In this document: piece after piece, positions 8,281-17,009 of the stretch
Layout of the letters: every line of letters begins with the position of its first letter
Position numbering within the stretch: position 1 is the stretch's first letter
From: Acidobacteriota bacterium
Lineage (GTDB): Bacteria; Acidobacteriota; Thermoanaerobaculia; Thermoanaerobaculales; Sulfomarinibacteraceae
DNA length: 60,532 nucleotides
Direction of reading: 5' to 3'
Assembly: GCA_022340775.1 (NCBI GenBank)
Contig: JAJDNH010000166.1
Coordinates: 1-60,532, forward strand
The notes under the pieces: generated by a model
Seen by the model: only the letters and a program-made list of their open reading frames with translations
Database searches by the model: none
What the model was told of the DNA's origin: nothing
Translations under genes and position numbers: made by a program

Positions 8281-9516
8281 ATGGAGAAAGCCGAACGTAC
8301 CCAAACCACAGGAGCCGGAGGAGCCGTGCAGCGCACCGTCCAACAGAATGTCAGTCGGCCCGGAAGAAACGGAGAGGCCCTCCAGATCGAGTCCGAGGGT
8401 TCGCCGGCTCGGGCACCCCGGTTGAGCGCCGCAGCTTTGGCCGTTGCGTTCATGGTAATGACAGCCGGAGCCTTCGCCGGACAGGTCAACCACAAGGAGG
8501 GCGCGCGCGAGGCCGCCAAGGCGGCCCTGGAGCGGAGCGTCCGGAGCATCCTGGAGCCCGCGCTGCGAAAAAGCGCCGGGGTCGGTTTTCGCAGCTTCCA
8601 ATGCGAGCTCCCGGGCCAGCTGGGTGCCGGGAACCGCTTCCAGTGCGAGGGCATCGACGAGGACGGCGACTGGCTCGGCTACTCGATCCGAATCGAGGAG
8701 GACCGCTCCGCGACCGTGGTGCTGGCCTCCGAGCGGGCGTCCGCGCTCGACGCCGAGACAAGGGCGACCCTCGAGGCACCCTGCCGGAGGTTTCTCGACC
8801 GCTACCAGGCCCGCGACTGGGCCGCCCTGGACGCTGATCTGCATCCTGCGCTGAAGGCGGAGAAGACCTACGCGTCCGCCAGCTCGGACCTGCGCGAGGT
8901 ACGAGAGCTGTTCGGCGGGATCCGCTCGGATCGGCTGGAGGTTCACGCCGTCGACGAGTCCAGCCGCAACCAGCTCGTGTACACGCTCGACTGCAAACGC
9001 GGACGTCTGTCCGCGCGGTTCGGGCTCGAGCAGGACGACCACGGGATGTGGCGCGTCATCGCCTTCCTGGTCTCGGCGCTCCCCGGCTCGCGCGAGCAGG
9101 CGATGCTGCTCGAGAAGGCCGGGCGCAAGAGCTTGGCGGAGACGATCGGCGCGCCGGTAGCCGGACTGAACGCCCCGCTGGAACGGCTCATGCGGCCCGG
9201 AGACGCGGTCGAAGGCGTGGTCGAGCTCGAGGATGGCAAACGGATGCCCGTCCGCATCGCGCAGACCGGCTGGAAGGACGACTTCGACCCGGTGGACTAC
9301 AGGTTCTCGATCCTCGACGTGACGTGGCTGGTGCGCCGTGCTCTCGCGCACCGGCTGCCGGCGCCGATCACGGTTCGGTGCAACGACGCGGTGGTGCCGG
9401 ATGGTGGCGAGACCGGTTGCACGGCAACCGGAGCGGATGGCACGCGCCTCGATTTGGAGGTTACCCGTTCTGGAGGCGCACACCGGATGCACCGACGTGC
9501 GCCGCAGGGCGGCTGA
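8281..9516 (+). CDS. Secreted or anchored protein with two Cys-pair (DUF4333-like) modules
   Basis: 411 aa. After about 48 polar residues there is a hydrophobic segment (SAAALAVAFMVMTAGAFAG), then an Ala/Glu-rich helix. A Cys-pair module follows (SFQCELPGQLGAGNRFQCEG...), then a middle region like an NTF2/SnoaL fold (FLDRYQARDWAALDADL...). A second Cys-pair module ends the protein (VRCNDAVVPDGGETGCTATG). The C...G...F.C pattern recalls DUF4333 modules of surface proteins; this assignment is mine by eye and tentative. ATG 8281 was chosen because the longer frame upstream overlaps the divergent CARDB gene; no strong Shine-Dalgarno is visible. It may share the 181-bp divergent promoter region with the gene at 8099. 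Confidence 0.6.
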   Translation: MEKAERTQTTGAGGAVQRTVQQNVSRPGRNGEALQIESEGSPARAPRLSAAALAVAFMVMTAGAFAGQVNHKEGAREAAKAALERSVRSILEPALRKSAGVGFRSFQCELPGQLGAGNRFQCEGIDEDGDWLGYSIRIEEDRSATVVLASERASALDAETRATLEAPCRRFLDRYQARDWAALDADLHPALKAEKTYASASSDLREVRELFGGIRSDRLEVHAVDESSRNQLVYTLDCKRGRLSARFGLEQDDHGMWRVIAFLVSALPGSREQAMLLEKAGRKSLAETIGAPVAGLNAPLERLMRPGDAVEGVVELEDGKRMPVRIAQTGWKDDFDPVDYRFSILDVTWLVRRALAHRLPAPITVRCNDAVVPDGGETGCTATGADGTRLDLEVTRSGGAHRMHRRAPQGG

Positions 9517-9628
9517 GGCACGCCGGCGCCCCCGGCCGTGGGGAACCTCCGGGGAACACGCGCGGCCATGGTCCTGTTGCGAGGAAAGATCGTCCTGTGA
9601 GGACGAGACATGCGACCTGGAGGACCCC

Positions 9629-10291
9629 ATGGCCACAGCAATCGTCACCGGCGCCAACCGCGGCATCGGTCTCGAGCTCACCCGCCAGCTCATTACACGC
9701 GGCGACACGGTGTTCGCGGTCTGCCGCAAGGCATCTCCGCCGCTGGCTGCCACCGGCGCCAACGTGGTTGCAGGCATCGACGTCACCGATGACGAGTCAA
9801 TCAGCCGCCTGGCCGACAGCCTCGACGGCGACGCCATCGACCTGCTCATCAACAACGCCGGCATCCTCAGCCACGAGAGCCTCGACGACCTCGATCTGGA
9901 GCGCATCCGCCGGCAGCTCGAGGTCAACGCCCTCGGCCCGCTGCGCGTCACCGCCGCTGTGTTGCCCAAGCTTCGCCGCGGGGCCAAGGTCGCGCTCGTC
10001 ACCAGCCGCATGGGCTCTATCGCCGACAACTCCTCCGGCGGCAGCTACGGCTACAGGATGTCGAAGGCCGCGCTCAACATGGCCGGTGTGTCCCTGGCAA
10101 GGGACCTGGCCGACCGCGGAATTGCGGTCGCCATCCTCCACCCCGGCTACGTGCGCACCGGCATGACCGGCGGCCAGGGACTGGTCGGCGCCGAGGAGTC
10201 GGCGGCCGGGCTGCTGGCGCGCATCGACGCACTGACCATGGAGAGCTCCGGGAGCTTCTGGCACGCAAACGGCGAGCCGCTTCCCTGGTAG
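9629..10291 (+). CDS. Short-chain dehydrogenase/reductase
   Basis: 220 aa classical SDR. It has the NAD(P)-binding TGANRGIG at residues 7-14, NNAG in the middle and the catalytic Y-x-x-x-K (YRMSK). It resembles the carbonyl/sniffer-like SDR group that acts on diverse carbonyl substrates; the substrate cannot be read from sequence. GGAGG seven bases upstream fixes the start at 9629. The preceding frame is open from 9338 but overlaps the previous gene. The sequence ends with a short tail (FWHANGEPLPW) common in this subgroup. Confidence 0.88.
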   Translation: MATAIVTGANRGIGLELTRQLITRGDTVFAVCRKASPPLAATGANVVAGIDVTDDESISRLADSLDGDAIDLLINNAGILSHESLDDLDLERIRRQLEVNALGPLRVTAAVLPKLRRGAKVALVTSRMGSIADNSSGGSYGYRMSKAALNMAGVSLARDLADRGIAVAILHPGYVRTGMTGGQGLVGAEESAAGLLARIDALTMESSGSFWHANGEPLPW

Positions 10292-10714
10292 GCACCGTCC
10301 CATACCCGCCACACCCGCGGTAGTGTCAGTTCGGCACGCCTTCTCAACACCTGTTTCTTGGCCTCGGAATGTGCAAGACCCGCGTTTCTCGCCGCCAAGC
10401 ATAGGGAAAACCTCCTGTCGCGGCCCGTAGCGTGTGCGCCGAACCAAGCCCCCGCGGCCGGCCCTACCTCCGGTTTCGTCAGCCGCCACGACCAGCCACC
10501 AGTCAAGTGCGCAGGGCCTCGTACCGGGAGCCGGGCGGCCTCGCGGCGGGCAGCCCGCCGACGGCGAGGCCGAAGTGCGTGCGGCCTGCGGTAGTGGAGG
10601 ACGCGGTGACCGCAGCAGTTGCCACGTTTGGCACTGTCTGGAGTCGGTACGGGACTTGCAGACTCTGGAGCCGGTCCGCGCCGCGCCAGCGGCGCCACCG
10701 GCCCGGAGGGGACC
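10292..10714. other. Intergenic region with a strong hairpin
   Basis: No convincing coding frame in 423 bp. It contains a long hairpin at 10537..10571: outer arms GGCCTCGC and GCGAGGCC (8 bp, perfect) and inner arms GGCGGGC and GCCCGCC (7 bp, perfect), separated by a four-base one-sided bulge. Nothing else stands out; the long minus-strand frames here look like high-GC shadows. Confidence 0.5.
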
Positions 10715-11500
10715 ATGACACCTCATCGTGAGCACAGCACCGACGCGATCCGAGCTCGGCTTGCCGAGCATGAGCTGAGCTGGGACAGAATCCGCGACCG
10801 CATCGCACACGCCTCCGGCCTTGGCGTGGAGGGCACGCCCGGCCGGCACCTCGGACCGTACCTCGCCGTCGGCGGCCACCCCAAGGCGGGACAGGAGGAG
10901 CTGGCAGGCCGGGTCGGGACGGCTCTCGGCTGGCAGGTGGTCGCGGACGAGGTTGTCGACCTGGTCGCCGAGCACCTGCAGCTCAACCCCACACTTCTCC
11001 ATCTCCTCGACGACCGCTCCAGCAGCTGGGTGACCGACGTCCTGGGCGAGTTCTGGCCCCACGAGGTTCCGACCCGGGACGCCTTCGTCGGCCAGCTGAA
11101 GCAGGTGGTTCAGCTTCTCGCCATGCACGGCGACGTGGTGTTCGTCGGCCACGGAGCTGGTTTCTTCCTGCCGCCGCAGTACGGCCTGCACGTCAAGCTG
11201 GTGATGAGCGACGCCATGCGGATCGACCGCATCCGCGCCAGCGAGAACGTGGACGAGGCCGCGGCCCATCGGCGGCTCGGCGAGCTGGCCCGACGGCACG
11301 AGGCGCTGCTGGTGCGGGCACTGGGCCACGACGGCACCGACCCGAGGTGGTACGACCTGGTACTGAACTCGGCGCGACAGCCGATCGAGGTGCTGGCCGA
11401 TGTCGTGGTTGCGGCGTGCAGGCGAACCGGCCTCGTCAGAGACGGGCTCGCAGCATCGGCCTCCAGCAGAGGCGGTACGGTGGGCAGTACTGAAGGGTGA
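10715..11500 (+). CDS. Cytidylate kinase-like protein
   Basis: 261 aa. From residue about 48 the layout follows the cytidylate-kinase-like family (Cytidylate_kin2). There is a degenerate P-loop (GGHPKAGQEELA), then LGWQVVADEVVDLVAE, a middle region with FVGHGAGFFL, and LHVKLVMSDAMRIDRI, with a late RWYDLVLNSAR. The family phosphorylates nucleotides or related substrates; true substrates are mostly untested. Here the P-loop lacks the classical GK(S/T), so catalysis is uncertain. ATG 10715 has GGAGGGG six bases upstream. It lies 283 bp before the H+-ATPase on the same strand, perhaps co-regulated. Confidence 0.75.
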   Translation: MTPHREHSTDAIRARLAEHELSWDRIRDRIAHASGLGVEGTPGRHLGPYLAVGGHPKAGQEELAGRVGTALGWQVVADEVVDLVAEHLQLNPTLLHLLDDRSSSWVTDVLGEFWPHEVPTRDAFVGQLKQVVQLLAMHGDVVFVGHGAGFFLPPQYGLHVKLVMSDAMRIDRIRASENVDEAAAHRRLGELARRHEALLVRALGHDGTDPRWYDLVLNSARQPIEVLADVVVAACRRTGLVRDGLAASASSRGGTVGSTEG

Positions 11501-11783
11501 GCAAGCCGACAGGGGTCCACGAAGATGACCCAGCAGCTGCGACACGGGAAAACCTCGCTGTTCGAGAAACCGGGGACGACTGCTTAGAGCGGCCGCCCGG
11601 AGCTGTCGGCTTGGTCGTCGGCGGACCGCCCGGTACAAGCGCGCAAGCAGCGCGGGCCCCGCACCGAGTCGGTAGGGCGCCTGGCGGCCGACCCCGGCGA
11701 CGGACAAGGGCCGGAGGGAGGTCGGACTGATCCGTCCGACCTCTCCGGCCAGCAGAAGCGCAAGGCACAGGAGGAGACACGAC

Positions 11784-14330
11784 ATGGCCACATCCCCAAC
11801 AACAGGACCGCGCTCCGGCGAGCAGGCGCCGGACTTCACTACGATCAGTCTGGAAGATACGCTGGACCAGCTGCAGACCTCGATGGATGGCCTGAGCGCT
11901 TCAGAAGCCGACCGGCGTCTCCAGCAGTACGGCCCCAACGTCCTGGCCGAGAAGAAGGTCAGTCCGATCCTGCAGTTCCTCTCGTACTTCTGGGGGCCGA
12001 TTCCGTGGATGATCGAGGTGGCGGCCATCCTGTCGGCCATCGTCCGGCACTGGCCGGAGCTTGCCATCATCCTGGTGTTGCTTCTGTTCAACGCGGTGGT
12101 TGGCTTCTGGCAGGAGCATCAGGCGGCCAACGCCGTGGAGGCCCTCAAGAAGCAGCTGGCGATCAAGGCCAGGGCGCGACGCGGCGGCCAGTGGACCGAG
12201 GTGGACGCAGCCGATCTGGTGCCCGGCGACATCATTCGCCTGCGGCTCGGTGACGTCATCCCCGCGGACCTCAAGCTGGCCGAGGGCGAGTACCTGAGCG
12301 TGGACCAGTCCGCTCTGACCGGCGAGTCGCTGCCCGTGGACAAGAAACCCGGCGACGTGGCCTACTCCGGCTCGGTGGCCAAGCAGGGTGAGATGGTCGG
12401 TGTGGTCACCGCCACCGGCTCCGCCACCTTCTTCGGCAGGACCGCCAAGCTGGTTTCGGAAGCCAAGTCGGTCTCCCATTTCCAGAAAGCGGTGTTGCAC
12501 ATCGGCGACTACCTGATCTACCTGAGCCTCGGGCTGGCCGCGTTGCTGCTGCTGGTGCAGCTCTTCAGGGGCGCTCACGTGCTCACCCTGGTGCAGTTCG
12601 TTCTCATCCTGGTCGTCGCCGCCATCCCGGTAGCGATGCCGGCCGTGCTCTCGGTGACCATGGCGATCGGCGCCAGGGCTCTGGCCAGGCTGAAGGCCAT
12701 CGTCACCCGGCTCGAGGCGATCGAGGAGATGGCCGGCATGGACATCCTCTGCTCGGACAAGACCGGCACCCTGACCCAGAACCAGCTGACGCTGGGCGAG
12801 CCGGTGCTGTTCGATGCCGAAGCGCCGCAGGCCCTGATCCTGGCCGCCGCACTGGCCTCCAAGGCCGAGGACCGGGACGCCATTGACCTGGCGGTGCTGG
12901 GCGGACTCGCCGACCAGCGGGTCCTGGCGGACTACAAGCAGCTCAAGTTCGTGCCCTTCGATCCGGTGGGCAAGCGCACCGAAGCCTCGATCGAGGATGG
13001 CCAGGGGCGTTCCTTCACCGTGACCAAGGGTGCGCCGCAGGTCGTCATGACCATGAGTCACCTCGATGCAAAGGACCAGAAGCGGGCCGAAAGAACGGTC
13101 AACGAGCTCGCTGCCAGGGGCTACCGCACTCTGGGTGTGGCCAGAAACGACGGCGGCGATGACTGGCGGTTTCTGGGCATCCTGCCGTTGTTCGATCCCC
13201 CCCGTGAGGACTCGGCCGAGACCATCGAGCAGGCCGGCAAACACGGTGTCAAGGTCAAGATGGTCACCGGCGACAACGTCGCCATCGCCAAGGAGACGGC
13301 GGCCCAGCTCGGGCTGGGGGCGGATGTTCATCCGGCCGACGAGCTCTTCACGGGCAGCACGGACCGGGCGCTGGACCCTCAGCAGACCGAGGCCATCGAG
13401 GCTGCCGACGGCTTTGCCCAGGTCTTCCCGGAGCACAAGTACAAGATTGTCAAGGCGCTCCAGTCTCTGGGCCACATCGTGGGGATGACCGGCGACGGCG
13501 TCAACGACGCGCCGGCCCTCAAGCAGGCCGATAGCGGGATCGCGGTGAGCGGCGCGACGGACGCCGCCCGGGCCGCCGCGGACCTGGTCCTGACCGCCCC
13601 CGGCCTCTCGGTCATCGTCGGAGCGATCGAGGAGGCGCGCAAGATCTTCGAACGCATGAACAGCTATGCGATCTATCGCATCACCGAGACGATCCGCATC
13701 ATGTTCTTCGTGGTGCTGGCGATGATGGTGTTCAACGTCTACCCGATCACCTCCATCATGATCATCCTGCTGGCCGTGCTCAACGACCTGCCCATCATGA
13801 CCATCGCCTACGACAACACCTGGCTGGATCCAGAGCCGGTGCGCTGGGACATGCGGGGGGTGCTCACTCTGGCCACGACCCTGGGCCTGGTCGGCGTCGT
13901 CGAGACGTTCGGCATCCTGGTCATCGCCAAGCTGGTCCTCCATCTCAACCCCGGCCAGATCCAGTCCTTCATCTATCTCAAGCTCGCGGTGGCCGGACAC
14001 CTGACCCTTTTCGTGGCCCGGACCAGGCGGCCATTCCTCAGCAAGCCCTACCCGGCCCCCATCCTGCTCGGCGCCATCCTGACCACGCAGGTGCTGGCGG
14101 TCTTGATCGTGGCCTTTGGGTTCCTGGTGGCGCCGCTTCCCTGGCCCTACATCGCCCTCATCTGGGGCTACTGCCTCGTCTGGGTGTTTATCGAGGACTG
14201 GGCCAAGCTGGGCGTGTACCGCCACCTGAGTCCCAGCGTCCCGCGGAGCCACTCCTTCCTGAATCGAATCCAGGAGTCCGCTCACCCCTTCGGACACCTG
14301 CACGGCGCTCGCTCGCAAAGAACCCGGTAG
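11784..14330 (+). CDS. Plasma-membrane proton-efflux P-type ATPase (P3A)
   Basis: 848 aa, full length for the family. In order: the N-terminal cation-ATPase segment (LSASEADRRLQQYGPNVL), a first membrane pair, the actuator domain with TGES (QSALTGESLPVDK), and the phosphorylation motif CSDKTGTLT with Asp325. TGDGVNDAPALKQAD in the P-domain and six C-terminal membrane segments complete it. The pattern matches fungal/plant-type H+-ATPases also found in bacteria and archaea, which pump protons out at the expense of ATP. The ending IEDWAKLGVYRH is typical of bacterial members. AGGAGGAG lies nine bases before ATG 11784. Conserved residues all look intact. Confidence 0.93.
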   Translation: MATSPTTGPRSGEQAPDFTTISLEDTLDQLQTSMDGLSASEADRRLQQYGPNVLAEKKVSPILQFLSYFWGPIPWMIEVAAILSAIVRHWPELAIILVLLLFNAVVGFWQEHQAANAVEALKKQLAIKARARRGGQWTEVDAADLVPGDIIRLRLGDVIPADLKLAEGEYLSVDQSALTGESLPVDKKPGDVAYSGSVAKQGEMVGVVTATGSATFFGRTAKLVSEAKSVSHFQKAVLHIGDYLIYLSLGLAALLLLVQLFRGAHVLTLVQFVLILVVAAIPVAMPAVLSVTMAIGARALARLKAIVTRLEAIEEMAGMDILCSDKTGTLTQNQLTLGEPVLFDAEAPQALILAAALASKAEDRDAIDLAVLGGLADQRVLADYKQLKFVPFDPVGKRTEASIEDGQGRSFTVTKGAPQVVMTMSHLDAKDQKRAERTVNELAARGYRTLGVARNDGGDDWRFLGILPLFDPPREDSAETIEQAGKHGVKVKMVTGDNVAIAKETAAQLGLGADVHPADELFTGSTDRALDPQQTEAIEAADGFAQVFPEHKYKIVKALQSLGHIVGMTGDGVNDAPALKQADSGIAVSGATDAARAAADLVLTAPGLSVIVGAIEEARKIFERMNSYAIYRITETIRIMFFVVLAMMVFNVYPITSIMIILLAVLNDLPIMTIAYDNTWLDPEPVRWDMRGVLTLATTLGLVGVVETFGILVIAKLVLHLNPGQIQSFIYLKLAVAGHLTLFVARTRRPFLSKPYPAPILLGAILTTQVLAVLIVAFGFLVAPLPWPYIALIWGYCLVWVFIEDWAKLGVYRHLSPSVPRSHSFLNRIQESAHPFGHLHGARSQRTR

Positions 14331-14368
14331 ACCTGAGAAGTCCATGCCACCGAAACCGTCCGACGGTC

Positions 14369-14461
14369 CCCGTGTTACCCGGGTCGTCATAAACCGGCTC
14401 GCGGTCCACGGCGCCCAGCGAACGAGACCACCAGAAAGGGCGTAAAATGAGGTAACACGGG
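14369..14461. promoter_or_regulatory. Perfect 11-bp inverted repeat upstream of the haem lipoprotein gene
   Basis: CCCGTGTTACC at 14369-14379 and its exact complement GGTAACACGGG at 14451-14461 flank 71 bp. The right arm ends a few bases before the Shine-Dalgarno GGAGGAGG of the gene at 14478, and a TAAAAT box lies at about 14443. The pair could be a long-stem leader RNA, two operator half-sites or the ends of a tiny insertion. Confidence 0.4.
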
Positions 14462-14477
14462 TTGAAAGGAGGAGGCG

Positions 14478-15107
14478 ATGAGGTGGCGAGTGAGTGGTGT
14501 CGTACTGGTGGCCGCGACGCTCGCAGTGGGGTGCTCGCGCCAGGCCGAGGTCAAGCCCGCCCCAGAACCTGCGGCGACCGAAGCCGCGTCCCATGCGGAA
14601 TGGACGAAGGTGGCGGTCGCAGACATGACGCCTGAGCAGAAGGCCGAGCAGCAGAAGTGTGAGGAAGCGGTCAAGACGATGAGCGGGCGCCTCATGAGTG
14701 AGCTCACGACGGCCCTCGACTCCGGGGGTCCCGCGGGCGCCATCGAGGTGTGCCGCTCGCGTGCGCCGGAGATTGCTGCGGCCATCTCCAATGAGTACGG
14801 CCTCCTGATCGGGCGTACCTCGTTCCGGCTCCGCAACCCTGCCAACGCGCCGCCGGAATGGGCGGCGAAGCTGGTCGAGGAGCGCGTGGCAGAGCCGACC
14901 TGGCTGGCCAGCCCCGACGGACGGCTCGGCGGCCTGCTGCCGATCCGCCTCAAGGCCGAGTGTGGGATGTGCCACGGCCCCAAGGAGCAGATCGCGCCCC
15001 AGGTGCTGTCCACCATCGAGGAAAGCTACCCCGACGATGCCGCAACAGGTTTCAAGGAGGGCGACCTGCGCGGCTGGTTCTGGGTCGCGACCCCGTCGAG
15101 GACCTAG
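14478..15107 (+). CDS. Lipoprotein with Tll0287/DUF3365-like haem-binding domain
   Basis: 209 aa. A lipoprotein signal peptide has its lipobox near residues 15-19 (TLAVGC), then a short charged linker. The rest matches the Tll0287-like (DUF3365) domain: helix with GAIEVCRSRAPEIA, the GRTSFRLRNPANAPPEWA stretch, a single CxxCH haem site (CGMCHG) and a C-terminal GDLRGWFWVATP. These proteins bind haem c in the periplasm and are thought to sense or carry electrons. RBS AAAGGAGGAGG is strong. The neighbour at 15222 is also a lipoprotein, 114 bp downstream on the same strand. Confidence 0.85.
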   Translation: MRWRVSGVVLVAATLAVGCSRQAEVKPAPEPAATEAASHAEWTKVAVADMTPEQKAEQQKCEEAVKTMSGRLMSELTTALDSGGPAGAIEVCRSRAPEIAAAISNEYGLLIGRTSFRLRNPANAPPEWAAKLVEERVAEPTWLASPDGRLGGLLPIRLKAECGMCHGPKEQIAPQVLSTIEESYPDDAATGFKEGDLRGWFWVATPSRT

Positions 15108-15221
15108 CCGCCGCGTGGCCGCGGCGAAGGTCAGTCGTCCCTCGACTGCGGGCCCCTGCAGGCCGCCCCGGGGTGGAGGCGGTGAGGCCGGCGGACGTCG
15201 CCGGATAGTAAGGAGTACCCG

Positions 15222-15893
15222 ATGAAGACCCTGAAGCTGCTGGTCGGGGCCGGGCTGGCGTTGGTTCTTGCCGCTTGCGTCCTCAAGACCACCCGTCACA
15301 CCGTGTACCTCGAACCCGACGGCTCGGTAGTCTGGACCGTGCTCGAGGAGGACGTCCACTCAGATGCCCGGACCGCTGTCGACCGGCGGAAGGAGGAGTG
15401 TGACTGGCTGGCGGCGGTCCATGCGGGCGAGCACGGCGTCGCCCGTGGGCTTGCCCTGCTCGGCGGCGATCCGGTGTCGCGGGTACTGCGATCCGAGCGG
15501 CCGTTCGTGGTCTGGACCGAGGCCCGCTTCGACTCGTTCGAGGAGCTTGCCACGCGCCTCGTGAGCGACCTCCAGCTGCCGGCCCGGCTCGACGTCGACA
15601 GCGGCGCCGGTGGCGGTGGCTTCACCCTCGAGCTCGACCTCGCCGCCGCGGAAGGGATGGACGGCGGCGACAACCCGCTCATCGAGCTACTCGACGGCAT
15701 CGAGAACGCACGCCTCGTGCTGCCGGAAGGCGAGTTCGTCTCGGCCGAGGGGTTCGAGCTGGACGAGAATCGCCGAACGGCCCGGCCTTTGGCGCCGCCG
15801 GACGAGGTCCTGGAGGCCAAGGCCGGCACGATCCGGTGGTCGCTGCACTGGACGACCGCAAGGAACGCGGCAAACCCACCTCCGCTCGGCTGA
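15222..15893 (+). CDS. Hypothetical lipoprotein
   Basis: 223 aa with a clear lipoprotein signal (hydrophobic core LLVGAGLALVL and lipobox LAAC at Cys19). The mature part is acidic. It starts with a beta segment around YLEPDGSVVWTVLEEDVHSD and has helix-rich middle parts and a GAGGGG loop. I do not recognise a family. AAGGAG nine bases before ATG 15222 supports the start. It is convergent with the secreted paralog at 15941 and 47 bp from it, and it probably works in the cell envelope. Confidence 0.75.
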   Translation: MKTLKLLVGAGLALVLAACVLKTTRHTVYLEPDGSVVWTVLEEDVHSDARTAVDRRKEECDWLAAVHAGEHGVARGLALLGGDPVSRVLRSERPFVVWTEARFDSFEELATRLVSDLQLPARLDVDSGAGGGGFTLELDLAAAEGMDGGDNPLIELLDGIENARLVLPEGEFVSAEGFELDENRRTARPLAPPDEVLEAKAGTIRWSLHWTTARNAANPPPLG

Positions 15894-15940
15894 CCGGAGG
15901 CGAGAGTCGAGGCTCGCTGCCCGGTGATCTGGGCCGACCC

Positions 15941-16777
15941 TCAGAGCACTCCCGCGTTGGGTGCGGTTCCGAAGAGGAAGGTCGCATCTCCGGTGTCATC
16001 CCGGACCACCGAAGCGTACGCATAGAACACATCGGCATTATCGTTTCCGACAGGGTTCGTGTCGATAGCCAAGTCGTCTCTTGCCGGGAGGTTCCAGAGC
16101 TCGGCCACCTTGTCCAGCTGCAGCAGCTCGTGCGGGCTCAGGGTCACGGTGTGGTCGCTGAGGGTCTCTTGGGTCGTCACGTCCCGCACGGTGATGTCGA
16201 CATCGAAGGTCCGATCTGTCGGGTTCGCGATTCCGACCGAGAGGCGGTTGCCGGCGGCTGTCGAAACGCCAGAGATGAAACCCTGCCTCGACAACCGATA
16301 CTGGGGGATCCCCGGCACCGCTTGTCCGAACTGCCCCGCAGGATCGCCGGTGTTGTAGACCCGGGCCCGCACCTCCATGTAAACCGAGGGCGACGAGACG
16401 ACCAGCAGGCCCTTGGAGTCGTTGAGGCCGAAGGTCTGGAGCACGATATCGGAGAAGTACTGCCCCCCGTAACCAGCAATGGTCATCGACCGCGTCAGCT
16501 TGCCGCCGGCGGCCGGGTAGTAGGTCAGCGTGAACTCACCTGCTGGGCTCCCCGTGTTCGTCACCCACACGTCGGACTTCCAGACGGTACTGTTGTAACC
16601 ATGAGTGTGAACGACGACAGGGACCACGACCTGGGTGGAGTCGATCTCGAACGCGCTGGTTGGTGTCGCGCTGAGGGCGCCCAGCAGCAGCACCGCCACA
16701 ACGGGCCCGAGATACCGGCCGAACCTCCGGCCCGGCCACGCCAAAGCCCTCGACCAAAACGAAGTTGCTCGCCACAT
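15941..16777 (-). CDS. Secreted beta-sandwich protein, tandem paralog A
   Basis: 278 aa. A signal peptide or anchor (LGPVVAVLLLGALSATPTSA) is followed by FEIDSTQVVVPVVVHTHG and then two beta-sandwich-like halves. The stretch RARVYNTGDPAG and the ending ASVVRDDTGDATFLFG are nearly the same in the neighbour at 17010 (RARVYNTGNPAG, ASVVREDTGDATFLFG). The same C-terminal pattern ends the CARDB protein at 5589. ATG 16777 was chosen over 16879 because AAGGAGG sits ten bases upstream and the signal peptide then follows normally. Function unknown; secreted or surface role inferred. Confidence 0.75.
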   Translation of the reverse strand: MWRATSFWSRALAWPGRRFGRYLGPVVAVLLLGALSATPTSAFEIDSTQVVVPVVVHTHGYNSTVWKSDVWVTNTGSPAGEFTLTYYPAAGGKLTRSMTIAGYGGQYFSDIVLQTFGLNDSKGLLVVSSPSVYMEVRARVYNTGDPAGQFGQAVPGIPQYRLSRQGFISGVSTAAGNRLSVGIANPTDRTFDVDITVRDVTTQETLSDHTVTLSPHELLQLDKVAELWNLPARDDLAIDTNPVGNDNADVFYAYASVVRDDTGDATFLFGTAPNAGVL

Positions 16778-17009
16778 CGTGCAAACCTCCTTGTGTTGTC
16801 CTGGTACATCGCGTGCGGTGTGCCGTGTATCTGCAACATGAGGATGAGCTTGGGTATTGCGTCGCAGGCTCAGCCGCAAGTCGCGGAACGATGTGTACGC
16901 CTCTGGACCGAGCGGTGAACACCGAGGTCCTTGCTGAATAGACGAAAGCTCAGGACCTCAAAGCACGGCTACGGTCGGCCCGGCTCGACCGCGACGGGAT
17001 GATCCGCGC

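Noticed and set aside
9797-12091. A 764-codon minus-strand frame
   Set aside because: It spans parts of three plus-strand genes and shows no domain; it is a shadow of high GC content.
11901-15359. A 1152-codon minus-strand frame opposite the H+-ATPase
   Set aside because: The plus strand has a complete P-type ATPase and two lipoprotein genes with good starts. The antisense frame is His/Asp/Gln/Arg-rich without any recognisable motif, a typical high-GC shadow.
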